Source: Candidatus Zipacnadia bacterium
GTDB taxonomy: Bacteria; Armatimonadota; Zipacnadia; Zipacnadales; UBA5352
Direction of reading: 5' to 3'
NCBI GenBank assembly: GCA_029821635.1
Contig: JALGSW010000020.1
Span: forward strand, 1-37,672
Length of the DNA: 37,672 nucleotides
The translations under genes were made by a program, and so were the position numbers. The notes below the pieces were generated by a model. The model did no database searches. It worked only from the letters and a program-made list of their open reading frames with translations, and was not told the DNA's origin. Shown piece by piece: positions 1-7,967 of this stretch (the stretch's first letter is position 1; every line of letters starts with the position of its first letter).

Positions 1-921
1 GCGGCAGCGCAGGAGTTGATGCAACGCGAACTGGCAGAGCGCGATCTCAACATGCTTGAGACGATCGTGTTGATGGTGCCCTTCGGCGTGCAGGGAGACG
101 TCGTGGTCCTCCAGTGGCCCGGCATGAACGTCGGCAGTCGCCAGGCCTGGGAAGTGCTCGATCACGCCAAGACCAATGGCAAGCCCGTCGATGAGCGGAT
201 CGAGTGGTACGTGACGCAACTGCGCTACAGCCGCCCGTTCCGGGCGTCGCGCGGCGACGCCGCTGCCAATCGTCTCGCTGAGATCGGCGAGACGGCAGTT
301 CCACGGCTGATCCGCGCCACGGAGCGTGAGAGCACGTGGGCGCAACTGTGGGCCGCGCGCACGCTGGTGCAGATCGGGACGCAGGATGCAGAGGATGCCG
401 TCGAGCGCTGGGCGTTGACCACTCTCGAGGCGACTGACGATCCGTTCGTCCTGCAGGGCGCGACCTACAACCTCGGCAGACTCCGTTCTGACGCTGGCTT
501 CGAGCCGCTTGAGCGCCTACTGGAGCCGCACCTGGAGGAGCACTGGTCGTGGGCGATCATCGACTCACTCGTGCAGATCTACCCGGAACGCGCGCGGGAG
601 CCGCTGGGGCGCCTGCTCACAGAGCATCAGCCTGACGCCGAGCATCCGGGCGCGATCCAGCCGTATCTCAGGGCGGCCTACCAGCTCGCGAAGCTCGGCG
701 ACGAACGCGGGTGGACGGCACTCGAAGATGCGGTCGATTCGCCACTGCCGGAGGTCCGGCGCGAACTGGCGTTCGCGCTGTTCGCTACGTGGGATGCGCG
801 TGCCCGGAAGTCGCTGGTGACGCTCACTCAGGATGAGAACGAGCACGTGGCGTCCGCCGCCAAGTTCTGGCTGGACAACCTCGACCGCACTCTCAAGCAG
901 GTGGAGGAGCAACCGCAGTAG
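1..921 (+). CDS. HEAT-repeat protein, 5' end probably outside the window
   Basis: The reading frame is open from base 1 to a TAG at 919-921. An in-frame TTG/ATG pair lies at 16-21, but the AGGAG at 11-15 is too close to serve as its ribosome site, so the gene probably begins upstream. From about residue 75 onward the protein is made of alpha-helical pairs typical of HEAT/PBS-lyase repeats. Examples are the segments with RLAEIGETAVPRLIRA, AARTLVQIG, YQLAKLGDERG and RRELAFALFATWD. Such repeats form a solenoid that binds proteins; no catalytic motif is visible. The N-terminal 60 residues look different and include a hydrophobic MLETIVLMVPFG stretch. The next gene follows 73 bp downstream on the same strand with its own ribosome site. 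The function is unknown; scaffold is the only supportable guess. Confidence 0.7.
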   Translation, partial: AAAQELMQRELAERDLNMLETIVLMVPFGVQGDVVVLQWPGMNVGSRQAWEVLDHAKTNGKPVDERIEWYVTQLRYSRPFRASRGDAAANRLAEIGETAVPRLIRATERESTWAQLWAARTLVQIGTQDAEDAVERWALTTLEATDDPFVLQGATYNLGRLRSDAGFEPLERLLEPHLEEHWSWAIIDSLVQIYPERAREPLGRLLTEHQPDAEHPGAIQPYLRAAYQLAKLGDERGWTALEDAVDSPLPEVRRELAFALFATWDARARKSLVTLTQDENEHVASAAKFWLDNLDRTLKQVEEQPQ

Positions 922-994
922 CCTGCGGTCGTCAGCCGTCCACCGTTCCCGATTGCCCATCGCCCGATCCCGCCGTTCGCCCTTGGAGGAGACC

Positions 995-3316
995 ATGATC
1001 ACACTCTCAGCGCAGTACTTCCTCAACCACCGCCTCGACCCGGATGAGATCCGCCGGCAGGTCCGCGAGATGGCCGCGGCGGGCTATCAGGCCATCTACC
1101 CCCACGCGCGACAGGGGATGCTCACGCCCTGGTTCTCCGAGGACTGGTGGCGGGCGCTGGATGCCATCGCCGAGGTCTGCCGCGAGACGGGCATGCGCAT
1201 GGACATCTGGGACGAGGACTACTTCCCGAGCGGCCTCGCGGGCGGGCGCGTGGTCTGGAGCGACCCGGGCCTCGTCGCGCGCGGGCTGGACTTCCGCGTC
1301 GAGGAGGTCGAGGGCGCCGGGCCGTTCGAGGTGGACTTCGCCCCCGGCCACCTGCTGCGCTGCCACGCCATCCCCGTGCGTGGCGAGGGTCCCGCCCGCG
1401 GGCGGGAGCTGCCGCTGGACGTGACGCAGTTCGTCGGCACCCGCCGCCAGCACTGGATGCGCCGCTACACCAACCACGGGGCGTACTCGCCGCTGATCTC
1501 GCGCGTCGGGCCGCCGCATCGCCGCACCACGATGACAGAGAACGCCTGGGCCCTCGCGTGGACCCCGCCTGAGCCGGGCCGATGGCTGATCGTCGCGACC
1601 ATCGTGGACACCGGCGCGGGGCGGCTGCACCCCGACATGCTACGGCCCGAGGGCATCGCGCGCTTCCTGCAGATCGCCTACGAGCCCTACGCGGAGCACT
1701 ATGCGGACGAGATGGGTTCGCTGATCGGCGCGGCCTTCACCGACGAACCGAGCCCCGGCGGGCCGACCTTCCCGTGGACCGAGCGTTTCCCCGAGCAGTT
1801 CGCGGCCGACCACGGCTACGATGTGCTCGACGTGCTTTCGCACCTGGCGCTGGACCTCGACGAACGCTCACCCGCGGTGCGCCATCACTTCCGGCTCACG
1901 CAGGGCCGGCTGCAGCGTGAGAACTACGTGGAGCAGATCGCCGACTGGTGCCACGCGCACGGGATGGCCTTCACCGGGCACCTCACGCGGCAGGAGTGGC
2001 TGCAGCTCGTGGCGCTCTGGTGGCCGAACGAGATCCGCTGCTACGAGGCGATGGACGTGCCGGCCTGTGACCCGCTCGGCGCAGCGATTGGTCCGCCGGA
2101 CGCCGCCGCGTACCACACGGGTGTGAAGGTCGCGTCCTCGGCCGCGCACCTGTTCGGCCGACCGCAGGCCTCCAGCGACTGCCTCGCGGTGCTGGGGGAT
2201 AGCTGCGCGCTCGCCGACCTGAAGTACATGCTCGACTACCACCTCGTGCTCGGCGTCAATCACTTCACCGTGCACGGGTTGGACTACTCGCTCGACGGGC
2301 CGCGCAAGTATGAGACGCCGCCTTCGCTCTCCTATCAGCACACCCAGTGGCAGCACATGGACGCGCTGCTCGGGCACGTGCGCGCGACCGCCGAGGCGCT
2401 CACCGGTGGCAGGCACGTCTGTGAGCTGGCGGTGCTCTACCCGTCCACGGTCCTCGGCGCAGCGCCGACCGCGGACTTCGACCGCTCCGACGTGGCGCTG
2501 GAGGCGCCCGTGCACGAGCTGGTCGAGGCGCTGCTGTCGCATCAGCGCGACTTCGACTTCATCGACGAGATCACGCTCGCCGAGAGTGTCGCGGACGACG
2601 GGGCGCTCACTACGCCCGAGGCCTACCGCACGATCGTGCTGCCGCACCTGCGCTGGATCGACGAGGCAGCCGCGGAGGCGCTGCTGCGCTTCATCGACGG
2701 CGGCGGGCGCGTGATCGCAGTGGGTGAGATGCCCCTTGCGCTCACGCACGACCCGCAGGAGCCGCAGCGCGCGTGGGCCGACGAGCGCGTTGAGCTTGTG
2801 GGCGGGCTCGATCAGGCTACGCTCGCGTCGCTGCCGGGCATCGACGTGGTGGGCGATGGCGCGCGCGATGTCTTCGTGCTGCTGCGCGAGCGCGATGGCC
2901 TGCAGATCATCTTTGCGCTCAACCGCGCCGAGCGGGAGTTCGTGGGGGAGGTCGATGGCGAGGCGGTGCGCATCCCGCCGCGCGGCAGCGTGCTGATCGA
3001 GCTGAGCACGGAGGGCGCGGGCGTCTCGCCCGCGCCGATCGAGGCGGGCGAGCCGTTCGCACAGCTCAGCGGCGGGTGGAGCGTGGAGTTCGCGCCGAAC
3101 CACGTGCCGCTGAGCCTCTGGCACACAGGGCCGGGCGATGGGCCCGAGCGCGTGGACTTCACGAACCTGCCGGAGCTTGATCTGCTTGATCGCACGGGCG
3201 CGCTCCCCGACGATGGCGACGGGCCGCAGCGCTACTACTGCCGCGTGATGGTCACCGAGCCGATCGCGCAGGCGCGGCTGGTGATGGACGCGTCGGCCAT
3301 CGGGGGGCGTGGGTAG
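995..3316 (+). CDS. GH106-like glycoside hydrolase, N-terminal part (frameshifted gene)
   Basis: The ATG at 995 follows a strong GGAGGA site (985-990). The 773-residue product resembles GH106 alpha-L-rhamnosidase-type enzymes: a (beta/alpha)8 barrel starting near residue 5, the segment SEDWWRALDAIAEVCRETGMRMDIW split over residues 48-72, and AFTDEP at 247-252 with E251 a plausible catalytic acid. After the barrel comes a beta-galactosidase-type Rossmann-like domain (about 470-580), then the start of a sugar-binding beta-sandwich. No signal peptide is visible, so it may be cytoplasmic. The frame stops at TAG 3314-3316 inside this sandwich, right after a run of six G at 3302-3307. The rest of the fold continues in the next open frame. 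I read this as one gene broken by a -1 frameshift or a missing G. The family is recognised from motifs only; the substrate (rhamnoside or other) is not certain. Confidence 0.75.
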   Translation: MITLSAQYFLNHRLDPDEIRRQVREMAAAGYQAIYPHARQGMLTPWFSEDWWRALDAIAEVCRETGMRMDIWDEDYFPSGLAGGRVVWSDPGLVARGLDFRVEEVEGAGPFEVDFAPGHLLRCHAIPVRGEGPARGRELPLDVTQFVGTRRQHWMRRYTNHGAYSPLISRVGPPHRRTTMTENAWALAWTPPEPGRWLIVATIVDTGAGRLHPDMLRPEGIARFLQIAYEPYAEHYADEMGSLIGAAFTDEPSPGGPTFPWTERFPEQFAADHGYDVLDVLSHLALDLDERSPAVRHHFRLTQGRLQRENYVEQIADWCHAHGMAFTGHLTRQEWLQLVALWWPNEIRCYEAMDVPACDPLGAAIGPPDAAAYHTGVKVASSAAHLFGRPQASSDCLAVLGDSCALADLKYMLDYHLVLGVNHFTVHGLDYSLDGPRKYETPPSLSYQHTQWQHMDALLGHVRATAEALTGGRHVCELAVLYPSTVLGAAPTADFDRSDVALEAPVHELVEALLSHQRDFDFIDEITLAESVADDGALTTPEAYRTIVLPHLRWIDEAAAEALLRFIDGGGRVIAVGEMPLALTHDPQEPQRAWADERVELVGGLDQATLASLPGIDVVGDGARDVFVLLRERDGLQIIFALNRAEREFVGEVDGEAVRIPPRGSVLIELSTEGAGVSPAPIEAGEPFAQLSGGWSVEFAPNHVPLSLWHTGPGDGPERVDFTNLPELDLLDRTGALPDDGDGPQRYYCRVMVTEPIAQARLVMDASAIGGRG

Positions 3317-3885
3317 TGCGCGTCAACGGGCACGAAGTGACGGGCTGGCGCGAGGAGCGCGTCTGGGACTGCATGAACCGCGTGGCGGAGATCGGCGGGC
3401 TGCTAAAGGGTGGATCGACGCCGACGCTGAATGTCATCACGGTGGAGACCGCCGGCCCGGGGCGGGGCCTGCACGAGCCGATCTTCCTCTACGGCGACTT
3501 CGCCTGCGAGTTCCGCTACGCACACCGCTCGCTGCCCTTCCTGCGCGGCGAGGGTGGCCCGCTGCGGACCGATGCGCTGCAGGACTGGGCGGCGCTGGGC
3601 AGGCCGACGTTCTCAGGCAGTGCAACCTATCGCGTGGCTCTGAACGTAGAGGAGTCGGGAGGCTACGCGCTGGACCTCGGGCGCATCGAGGGCATCGCGG
3701 CGGTGAGCGTGGATGGCGAGCAGGAGGCGGTGCTGGCGTGGCCGCCCTTCGCCTGCGCGCTGGAGCTTGCCGCGGGCGAGCACGAGCTTGCGATCAAGGT
3801 CACGAACCCGCCCGCGAACCGCAACTGGGCGGCCGGGCTGGTTGCGGGCCTGCTCGGCCCGGTCACGCTGTATCACGGAGGCTGA
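3316..3885 (+). CDS. GH106-like glycoside hydrolase, C-terminal sugar-binding domain (second half of frameshifted gene)
   Basis: The open frame begins with a GTG that overlaps the upstream TAG by one base, without its own ribosome site. It encodes 189 residues that look like the C-terminal galactose-binding/GH2 sugar-binding module of the enzyme encoded just upstream: RVNGHEV at the start, then GSATYRVALNV, ALDLGRIEGIAAVSVDG, AWPPFACAL, KVTNPPANRNW and LLGPVTL. In GH106 and related enzymes these strings occur in this order at the C-terminus. Adding one G to the run at 3302-3307 gives a continuous protein of about 960 residues, reading IGGAWVVRVNG across the junction. It could be expressed separately by reinitiation, but a disrupted or programmed-frameshift single gene is more likely. 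Confidence 0.7.
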   Translation: MRVNGHEVTGWREERVWDCMNRVAEIGGLLKGGSTPTLNVITVETAGPGRGLHEPIFLYGDFACEFRYAHRSLPFLRGEGGPLRTDALQDWAALGRPTFSGSATYRVALNVEESGGYALDLGRIEGIAAVSVDGEQEAVLAWPPFACALELAAGEHELAIKVTNPPANRNWAAGLVAGLLGPVTLYHGG

Positions 3886-3890
3886 TCGAC

Positions 3891-6209
3891 GTGCCGATCG
3901 AAGAGATCTACGTCCTGCATCACACGCACGTGGACGTCGGCTACACCGACACGCAGTGGACCGTGCGCGACATGCACGTCGAATACATCGCGCAGGCGCT
4001 GGACTACTGCACGCGCAGCGACGGCTACCCCGACGACGCGCGCTTCCGCTGGATCAGCGAGTTCTCGTGGCCGATCGTCGAGTTCCTGCGCAGCCGCCCG
4101 GAGCGCGCTGAGGAGCTCTTTGCCCGCCTGCGTGAGGGGCGCTTCGAGCTGTGCGGACTCTTCCTCGACCCGACGGAGTTGCAGGATCGGCGCGGCCATG
4201 AGATGTCGCTGCGGCCCGCGCAGGAGATGGCTGCCGAGCATGGCTTCGCGATCGACGCGGTGATGACCACGGACATTCCCGGCCAGGGCTGGGGACTCGC
4301 GGACGTGCTCAGCGAGCAGGGCATCCGCTTCCTGAGCGTCTCGCCGAACTCGATGGTCAGCAAGCCGATCGAGGTCGAGCGGCCGTTCTGGTGGGTCGGT
4401 CCCCGTGGCGGGCGCGTGCTCGTCTGGATGACCGACTGGCGCAAGGGCTGGTACGGTGAGGGGCACGTGCTGCGCTTCCCGCACGGCCTTGACGCCGCGC
4501 GCGAGCACGTGGGCGCGTACCTCGCACAGCTTGAGCGTGAGGGCTATCCGTGGCGCGCGCTCGCGCTGCACTTCGCCGCGGACAACTACCCGCCATCGGC
4601 AGAGCTTGCCGATCTCGTGCGCACGTGGAACGAGCGTGGTGATCTCCCGCGCATGCGTATCAGCACGAACCGCGAGTTCCTCGAGCGGATGCTGGAGCTG
4701 CATGGCGCCGACGCCTTCGTGGAGCATCGCCTCGCGTGGCCCGACTGGTGGTCGGAGGGCCTCGGCTCGGTGGCGTATGAGACCGGCCTCTCGCGCGAGA
4801 CGCACTGCCGGATGCTGCGCATCGAGGCTCTGCAGGAGCGGCTGGGCGACGAGTGCGACCGGCGCGGGCGCGCTTGGTCGATCTGGGAGGACCTGCTGCT
4901 CTTCGACGAGCACACCTTCGGCTGCAGCAACATGGCGCAGCAGCCGCATTCGTTCATGGCGCGCGCGACGTCGGCGCACAAGGTCTCCTGCATCTATCGC
5001 GCCTGCGACCGCGCGCGGCGGCTGGAAGCGGAGCTGGCGGCGGAGCTGACCGAGATGGCCGCCGAGAAGGTGACGGGCGACCACCGCGATGCGACCGTCG
5101 CGCAGGCCGGCGCCGGTGCTGCGCGCGTGACGCTGGCAAACCTGCAGTCGAGCGACTGGCGCGGGGCGGTCCGGCTGCCCGCACTTATGCCTGACGTGAC
5201 GGGGCTGCGCGCGCCGGACGGGACGCTGCTGCCGGTCCAGCCTTCGGCGCCGACGGCCCTCGGCGAGGCCGAAGCGTGGACGGTGGCGGAGGTCGGCGCG
5301 GGCGAGGTGCTCTCGCTCGACGCGGTTGAGGGTGAGGCCGCCAGTGAGTTGGGTCCGGCAACCACGGGCGAACGCATCCTGCTGGAGAACGAGCACTACC
5401 GGCTCGCATTCGCGCCCAACGGGCGGCTGCTGTCGATGGTCGACCGGCAGACGGAGCGCGAACTGCTGGACACGCGGGCGCCGTGGGGCTTTGCCGAGAC
5501 GGTGCATGAGCGCATCACGTCGGCGGAGGACCGCGCGGCCGTCTGGGAGCGCGGCTACCTGACGATCCCCTACGGGAAGCGCCGGACCGACGCCCCGTTC
5601 GAGCGCACGGGGGCGCTCGGGGCCGCGGAGCTGGTGGGCGTGCAGACCGGACCTGTGTTCAGCGCGCTCACATGGCGCAGCAGCCTCCCGTTTGTGCGCG
5701 CGCTGGAGACGGAGGTGCGGCTCTACCGGGGTCTGCGGCGCATCGAAGTGACGGTGCGACTCGACAAGCAGCCCTGCGAGGCATACGATGGGCTGTACGT
5801 AGCCTTCCCGTTCGCGATGGACCCGCCGCCGCGCGCGTTCGTGCACTCCTGCGACGCGACCTTCGAGGCGGAGGCGCAGCAGCTTCCGGGGAGTTGCCGC
5901 GACTGGTACGCAGTCGAGCACTTCGCCGCGCTGCAGGCGGAGGATTGGTGGGCGCAGGTGACGCCGGTCGAGGCGCCGCTCGTCCAGCTTGGCGAGATCA
6001 CCTTCGGCAAGTGGGCCGATCACCTGCGCATCACGCGCGGGGCGATCTACTCGTGGGTGGCGAACAACTTCTGGTACACGAACTTCCCGGGCTACCAGCT
6101 CGGCCGCCTGCAGTTCCGCTTCGCAATCGCCACCGGCGAGGAAGCGCTCGACGCCGACGCGGCGGTGGAGTTCGGGCGAGGCGTTCGGGTCGGGCCGACG
6201 GTGGCGTGA
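3891..6209 (+). CDS. GH38-type alpha-mannosidase
   Basis: A GTG at 3891 is chosen because GGAG lies at 3877-3880 and the protein then starts directly with the family's first strand (EEIYVLHHTHVDVGYTD). The 772-residue product shows the GH38 layout. The N-terminal zinc-binding HTHVDVGYTD is followed by ISEFSWPIVEFL, by TTDIPGQGWGLADVL (the Asp is the likely nucleophile), and by LLFDEHTFG with a metal/active-site His. A long beta-rich C-terminal half closes the protein. GH38 enzymes remove alpha-mannosyl residues using a divalent metal; a signal peptide is absent. It lies 5 bp after the upstream glycoside hydrolase stop, so the two are probably cotranscribed. The exact linkage is not predictable, because this TDIP branch of GH38 is poorly characterised. 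Confidence 0.85.
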   Translation: MPIEEIYVLHHTHVDVGYTDTQWTVRDMHVEYIAQALDYCTRSDGYPDDARFRWISEFSWPIVEFLRSRPERAEELFARLREGRFELCGLFLDPTELQDRRGHEMSLRPAQEMAAEHGFAIDAVMTTDIPGQGWGLADVLSEQGIRFLSVSPNSMVSKPIEVERPFWWVGPRGGRVLVWMTDWRKGWYGEGHVLRFPHGLDAAREHVGAYLAQLEREGYPWRALALHFAADNYPPSAELADLVRTWNERGDLPRMRISTNREFLERMLELHGADAFVEHRLAWPDWWSEGLGSVAYETGLSRETHCRMLRIEALQERLGDECDRRGRAWSIWEDLLLFDEHTFGCSNMAQQPHSFMARATSAHKVSCIYRACDRARRLEAELAAELTEMAAEKVTGDHRDATVAQAGAGAARVTLANLQSSDWRGAVRLPALMPDVTGLRAPDGTLLPVQPSAPTALGEAEAWTVAEVGAGEVLSLDAVEGEAASELGPATTGERILLENEHYRLAFAPNGRLLSMVDRQTERELLDTRAPWGFAETVHERITSAEDRAAVWERGYLTIPYGKRRTDAPFERTGALGAAELVGVQTGPVFSALTWRSSLPFVRALETEVRLYRGLRRIEVTVRLDKQPCEAYDGLYVAFPFAMDPPPRAFVHSCDATFEAEAQQLPGSCRDWYAVEHFAALQAEDWWAQVTPVEAPLVQLGEITFGKWADHLRITRGAIYSWVANNFWYTNFPGYQLGRLQFRFAIATGEEALDADAAVEFGRGVRVGPTVA

Positions 6210-6257
6210 GTCGCGCAGTGACAGTACGGTGCGGCGATGTCAAGGAGGCGATCTGGG

Positions 6258-7343
6258 ATGCAGAACCGGACGCTGATCGTGATGCTGACAGTGCTGATCT
6301 TGGCGTGTGGCGCGTGGGCGCAGGATGAGGAGCGTGTCCTGCTCCGCTACCAGTGGAACGCCGGTGAGGAGATCATCTGGGATGTGACCACCGAGACCTC
6401 TGGAACGATGTTCATGCGCGACCTGACGAAGGACCCGGTCGAGGAGAGGACGATCCCGATCTGGTCTCGCGTGCTCATGCCGATGACGCTGAGGGTCGAG
6501 AGCGTGGACGATGAGGGCAACGGCACGGTCGTCTACGAGCTGGGCACGATGCAGATGGACGTGCAGGCAGAGGGCCAGCAGAGCTACATCGTCTTCGACC
6601 CGGTAGCGGGCACGATGACGATGGACGGCGAGGACACCCCGCTGCCGCCCGGCATGGCCACGGGGATGCTCGGTCCCTACCGGATGGTGATGTCGCCGCG
6701 CGGTGAGGTGTTGGAGATGGAGCTGCCCGAGGGCCTCGGCGCAATGGGGCTCGCAGGCGGCGCGGACATGACGCAGTGGCTGCGGATGTCGCAGCAGTGG
6801 TCGGCCGCGCTGCCGGAGGAACCGGTGGGTCTCGACTACGTCTGGGGCGCAGCGTTCGACATGCCGTTCGGCGCGCCGGAGGCCGTGGATGGCGACGAGG
6901 AGCATGAGGGGGACGACGACCACGACGGGCAGGGGGAGCATGACGAAGAGGGGGAGCACGAGGCTGGGGATGATGCGCCATCGCCCATGGCTGGCTCGGT
7001 GCTCTACCGCATGAGCGGCACGCGCCTGGTAGCGGACGTGGAGTGCGTGACCCTCGAGATGCTCGGCGTGATGGACCTCGAAACGCTGCCGATGCCGGCG
7101 ATGTTCGGCGCGATGGGTGGCGAGGGCTTCGAGTTCTCCATCGGTCCGATGCACGTCAGCATGAGCGGCGGCTTCGACTTCGACGCGGCCGCGGGGCGGA
7201 CCATGGGCGGCGACATGCGGGCGGTGATGGACATGACAGAGCGGATCAAGGGGACGATGCAGACGCCGGAGGGCGAGCAGGAGATGAACATGGAGATCAC
7301 CATGCGCGGCATGACCGTGGACTCGACGATTGAGGTGCGGTAG
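6258..7343 (+). CDS. secreted DUF6263-like protein with His/Asp/Glu-rich insertion (paralogue 1)
   Basis: The ATG at 6258 is preceded by AAGGAGG (6242-6248). An upstream in-frame start at 6237 would place that site inside the gene, so it is rejected. Residues 1-22 form a signal peptide (hydrophobic IVMLTVLILAC followed by AWAQ). Cleavage could be by signal peptidase I after AWA, or by lipoprotein processing at the Cys of LILAC. The mature part begins RVLLRYQWNAGEEIIWDV, a start typical of DUF6263-like secreted proteins of unknown function. Around residues 213-245 there is a low-complexity acidic and histidine-rich stretch (EHEGDDDHDGQGEHDEEGEH) that could bind metal ions. Met is unusually frequent. 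A paralogue with the same layout lies downstream at 7968. The function is unknown. Confidence 0.8.
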   Translation: MQNRTLIVMLTVLILACGAWAQDEERVLLRYQWNAGEEIIWDVTTETSGTMFMRDLTKDPVEERTIPIWSRVLMPMTLRVESVDDEGNGTVVYELGTMQMDVQAEGQQSYIVFDPVAGTMTMDGEDTPLPPGMATGMLGPYRMVMSPRGEVLEMELPEGLGAMGLAGGADMTQWLRMSQQWSAALPEEPVGLDYVWGAAFDMPFGAPEAVDGDEEHEGDDDHDGQGEHDEEGEHEAGDDAPSPMAGSVLYRMSGTRLVADVECVTLEMLGVMDLETLPMPAMFGAMGGEGFEFSIGPMHVSMSGGFDFDAAAGRTMGGDMRAVMDMTERIKGTMQTPEGEQEMNMEITMRGMTVDSTIEVR

Positions 7344-7384
7344 GGGGCGCGACTCCGAAGGCATCTCGCCGGGTGTCATCCATG

Positions 7385-7420
7385 CCGTTCGTGGGGCAGG
7401 AATGCCTGCCCCACGAACGG
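7385..7420. repeat. perfect 16-bp inverted repeat (hairpin), REP-like or terminator
   Basis: Arms 7385-7400 and 7405-7420 are exact reverse complements with a four-base AATG loop. It lies 41 bp after the stop of the upstream secreted-protein gene. No T-run follows, so it is not a classical intrinsic terminator. It may be a dispersed palindromic element or an mRNA 3'-end stabiliser. Confidence 0.6.
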
Positions 7421-7454
7421 ATATTGCTGCCACTTTGCGGTCTGCCGGCCCCGC

Positions 7455-7620
7455 TCACTCCGCCACCGGCACCAGCGTCAGGTAGTCCAGCGCCAGGCCG
7501 TCGCCCAGGTTCGTCATGCGGATCGCGTGGGTGCCCGCGGTGAGGTGAACCGGCGGCCCGAGGCGCCGCGCCGCCCCCTTCCTGAAGCCCGGTGCAGCGG
7601 CTGTCTGGCATGATGCAGCC
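7455..7620 (-). pseudogene. decayed C-terminal fragment of a carbohydrate-binding domain
   Basis: On the minus strand this stretch encodes RRLGPPVHLTAGTHAIRM and then NLGDGLALDYLTLVP ahead of a TGA at 7455-7457. It nearly matches the C-terminus of the large lyase at 9659-14455 (RRLGPAFHLTAGTHTIRM, NLGDGLALDYLTLVP). Nucleotide similarity extends to about 7620, but the frame is lost there: LHHARQPLHRAS, the counterpart of the lyase's LHFPRTGG region, sits in another frame. There is no start codon or ribosome site for a sensible small gene. It is best read as a remnant left by duplication or deletion. Confidence 0.7.
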
Positions 7621-7967
7621 CCCTCCTGGCGAAGCGCGTGTGCAGGCCCGAAGTGTCCAGTTGGGCGGGGCAATATGATGATACATGGGACGTAATTGAG
7701 GCAATACAGGCGCGGAATATGCTTTTACGAGGTAATTCCTCGTCATCATACGCTCGATTTTCCGTATAACCCTCACAGATACCTCTCAGTTCCCGCAAGT
7801 GCGAGCAACGGAGGGGCACTGCTCTACGCAGGCTAACACTCTTCTGATCGAGCAACCTTCACCGAGGCACTGACGTAGATGAGTTCGGGCGCCGTGCAGG
7901 GAACTCGGGTGCGGCGCTCGGCAACTTCCGAGAGTGAGCGTATCAACGAGCAACGGAGGTACGGCTA
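7621..7967. other. intergenic segment, AT-richer than the surroundings
   Basis: No credible gene is visible. The part at about 7670-7790 is clearly richer in A/T than the rest of the window. It contains a small dyad ACGAGG-N5-CCTCGT (7727-7743), which could be an operator, and a TATAAC hexamer at 7765-7770 that could act as a -10 box for the paralogue starting at 7968. I could not find a matching -35 box, so a promoter here is only a suggestion. Confidence 0.3.

Noticed and set aside
1868..3124. 418-codon antisense frame inside the GH106-like gene
   Set aside because: Composition and lack of motifs mark it as a shadow of the coding strand.
3873..6023. 716-codon open frame antisense to the GH38 gene
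   Set aside because: Arg/His/Leu/Val-rich low-complexity product with no domain, fully opposite a well-recognised enzyme; typical shadow frame of high-GC DNA.
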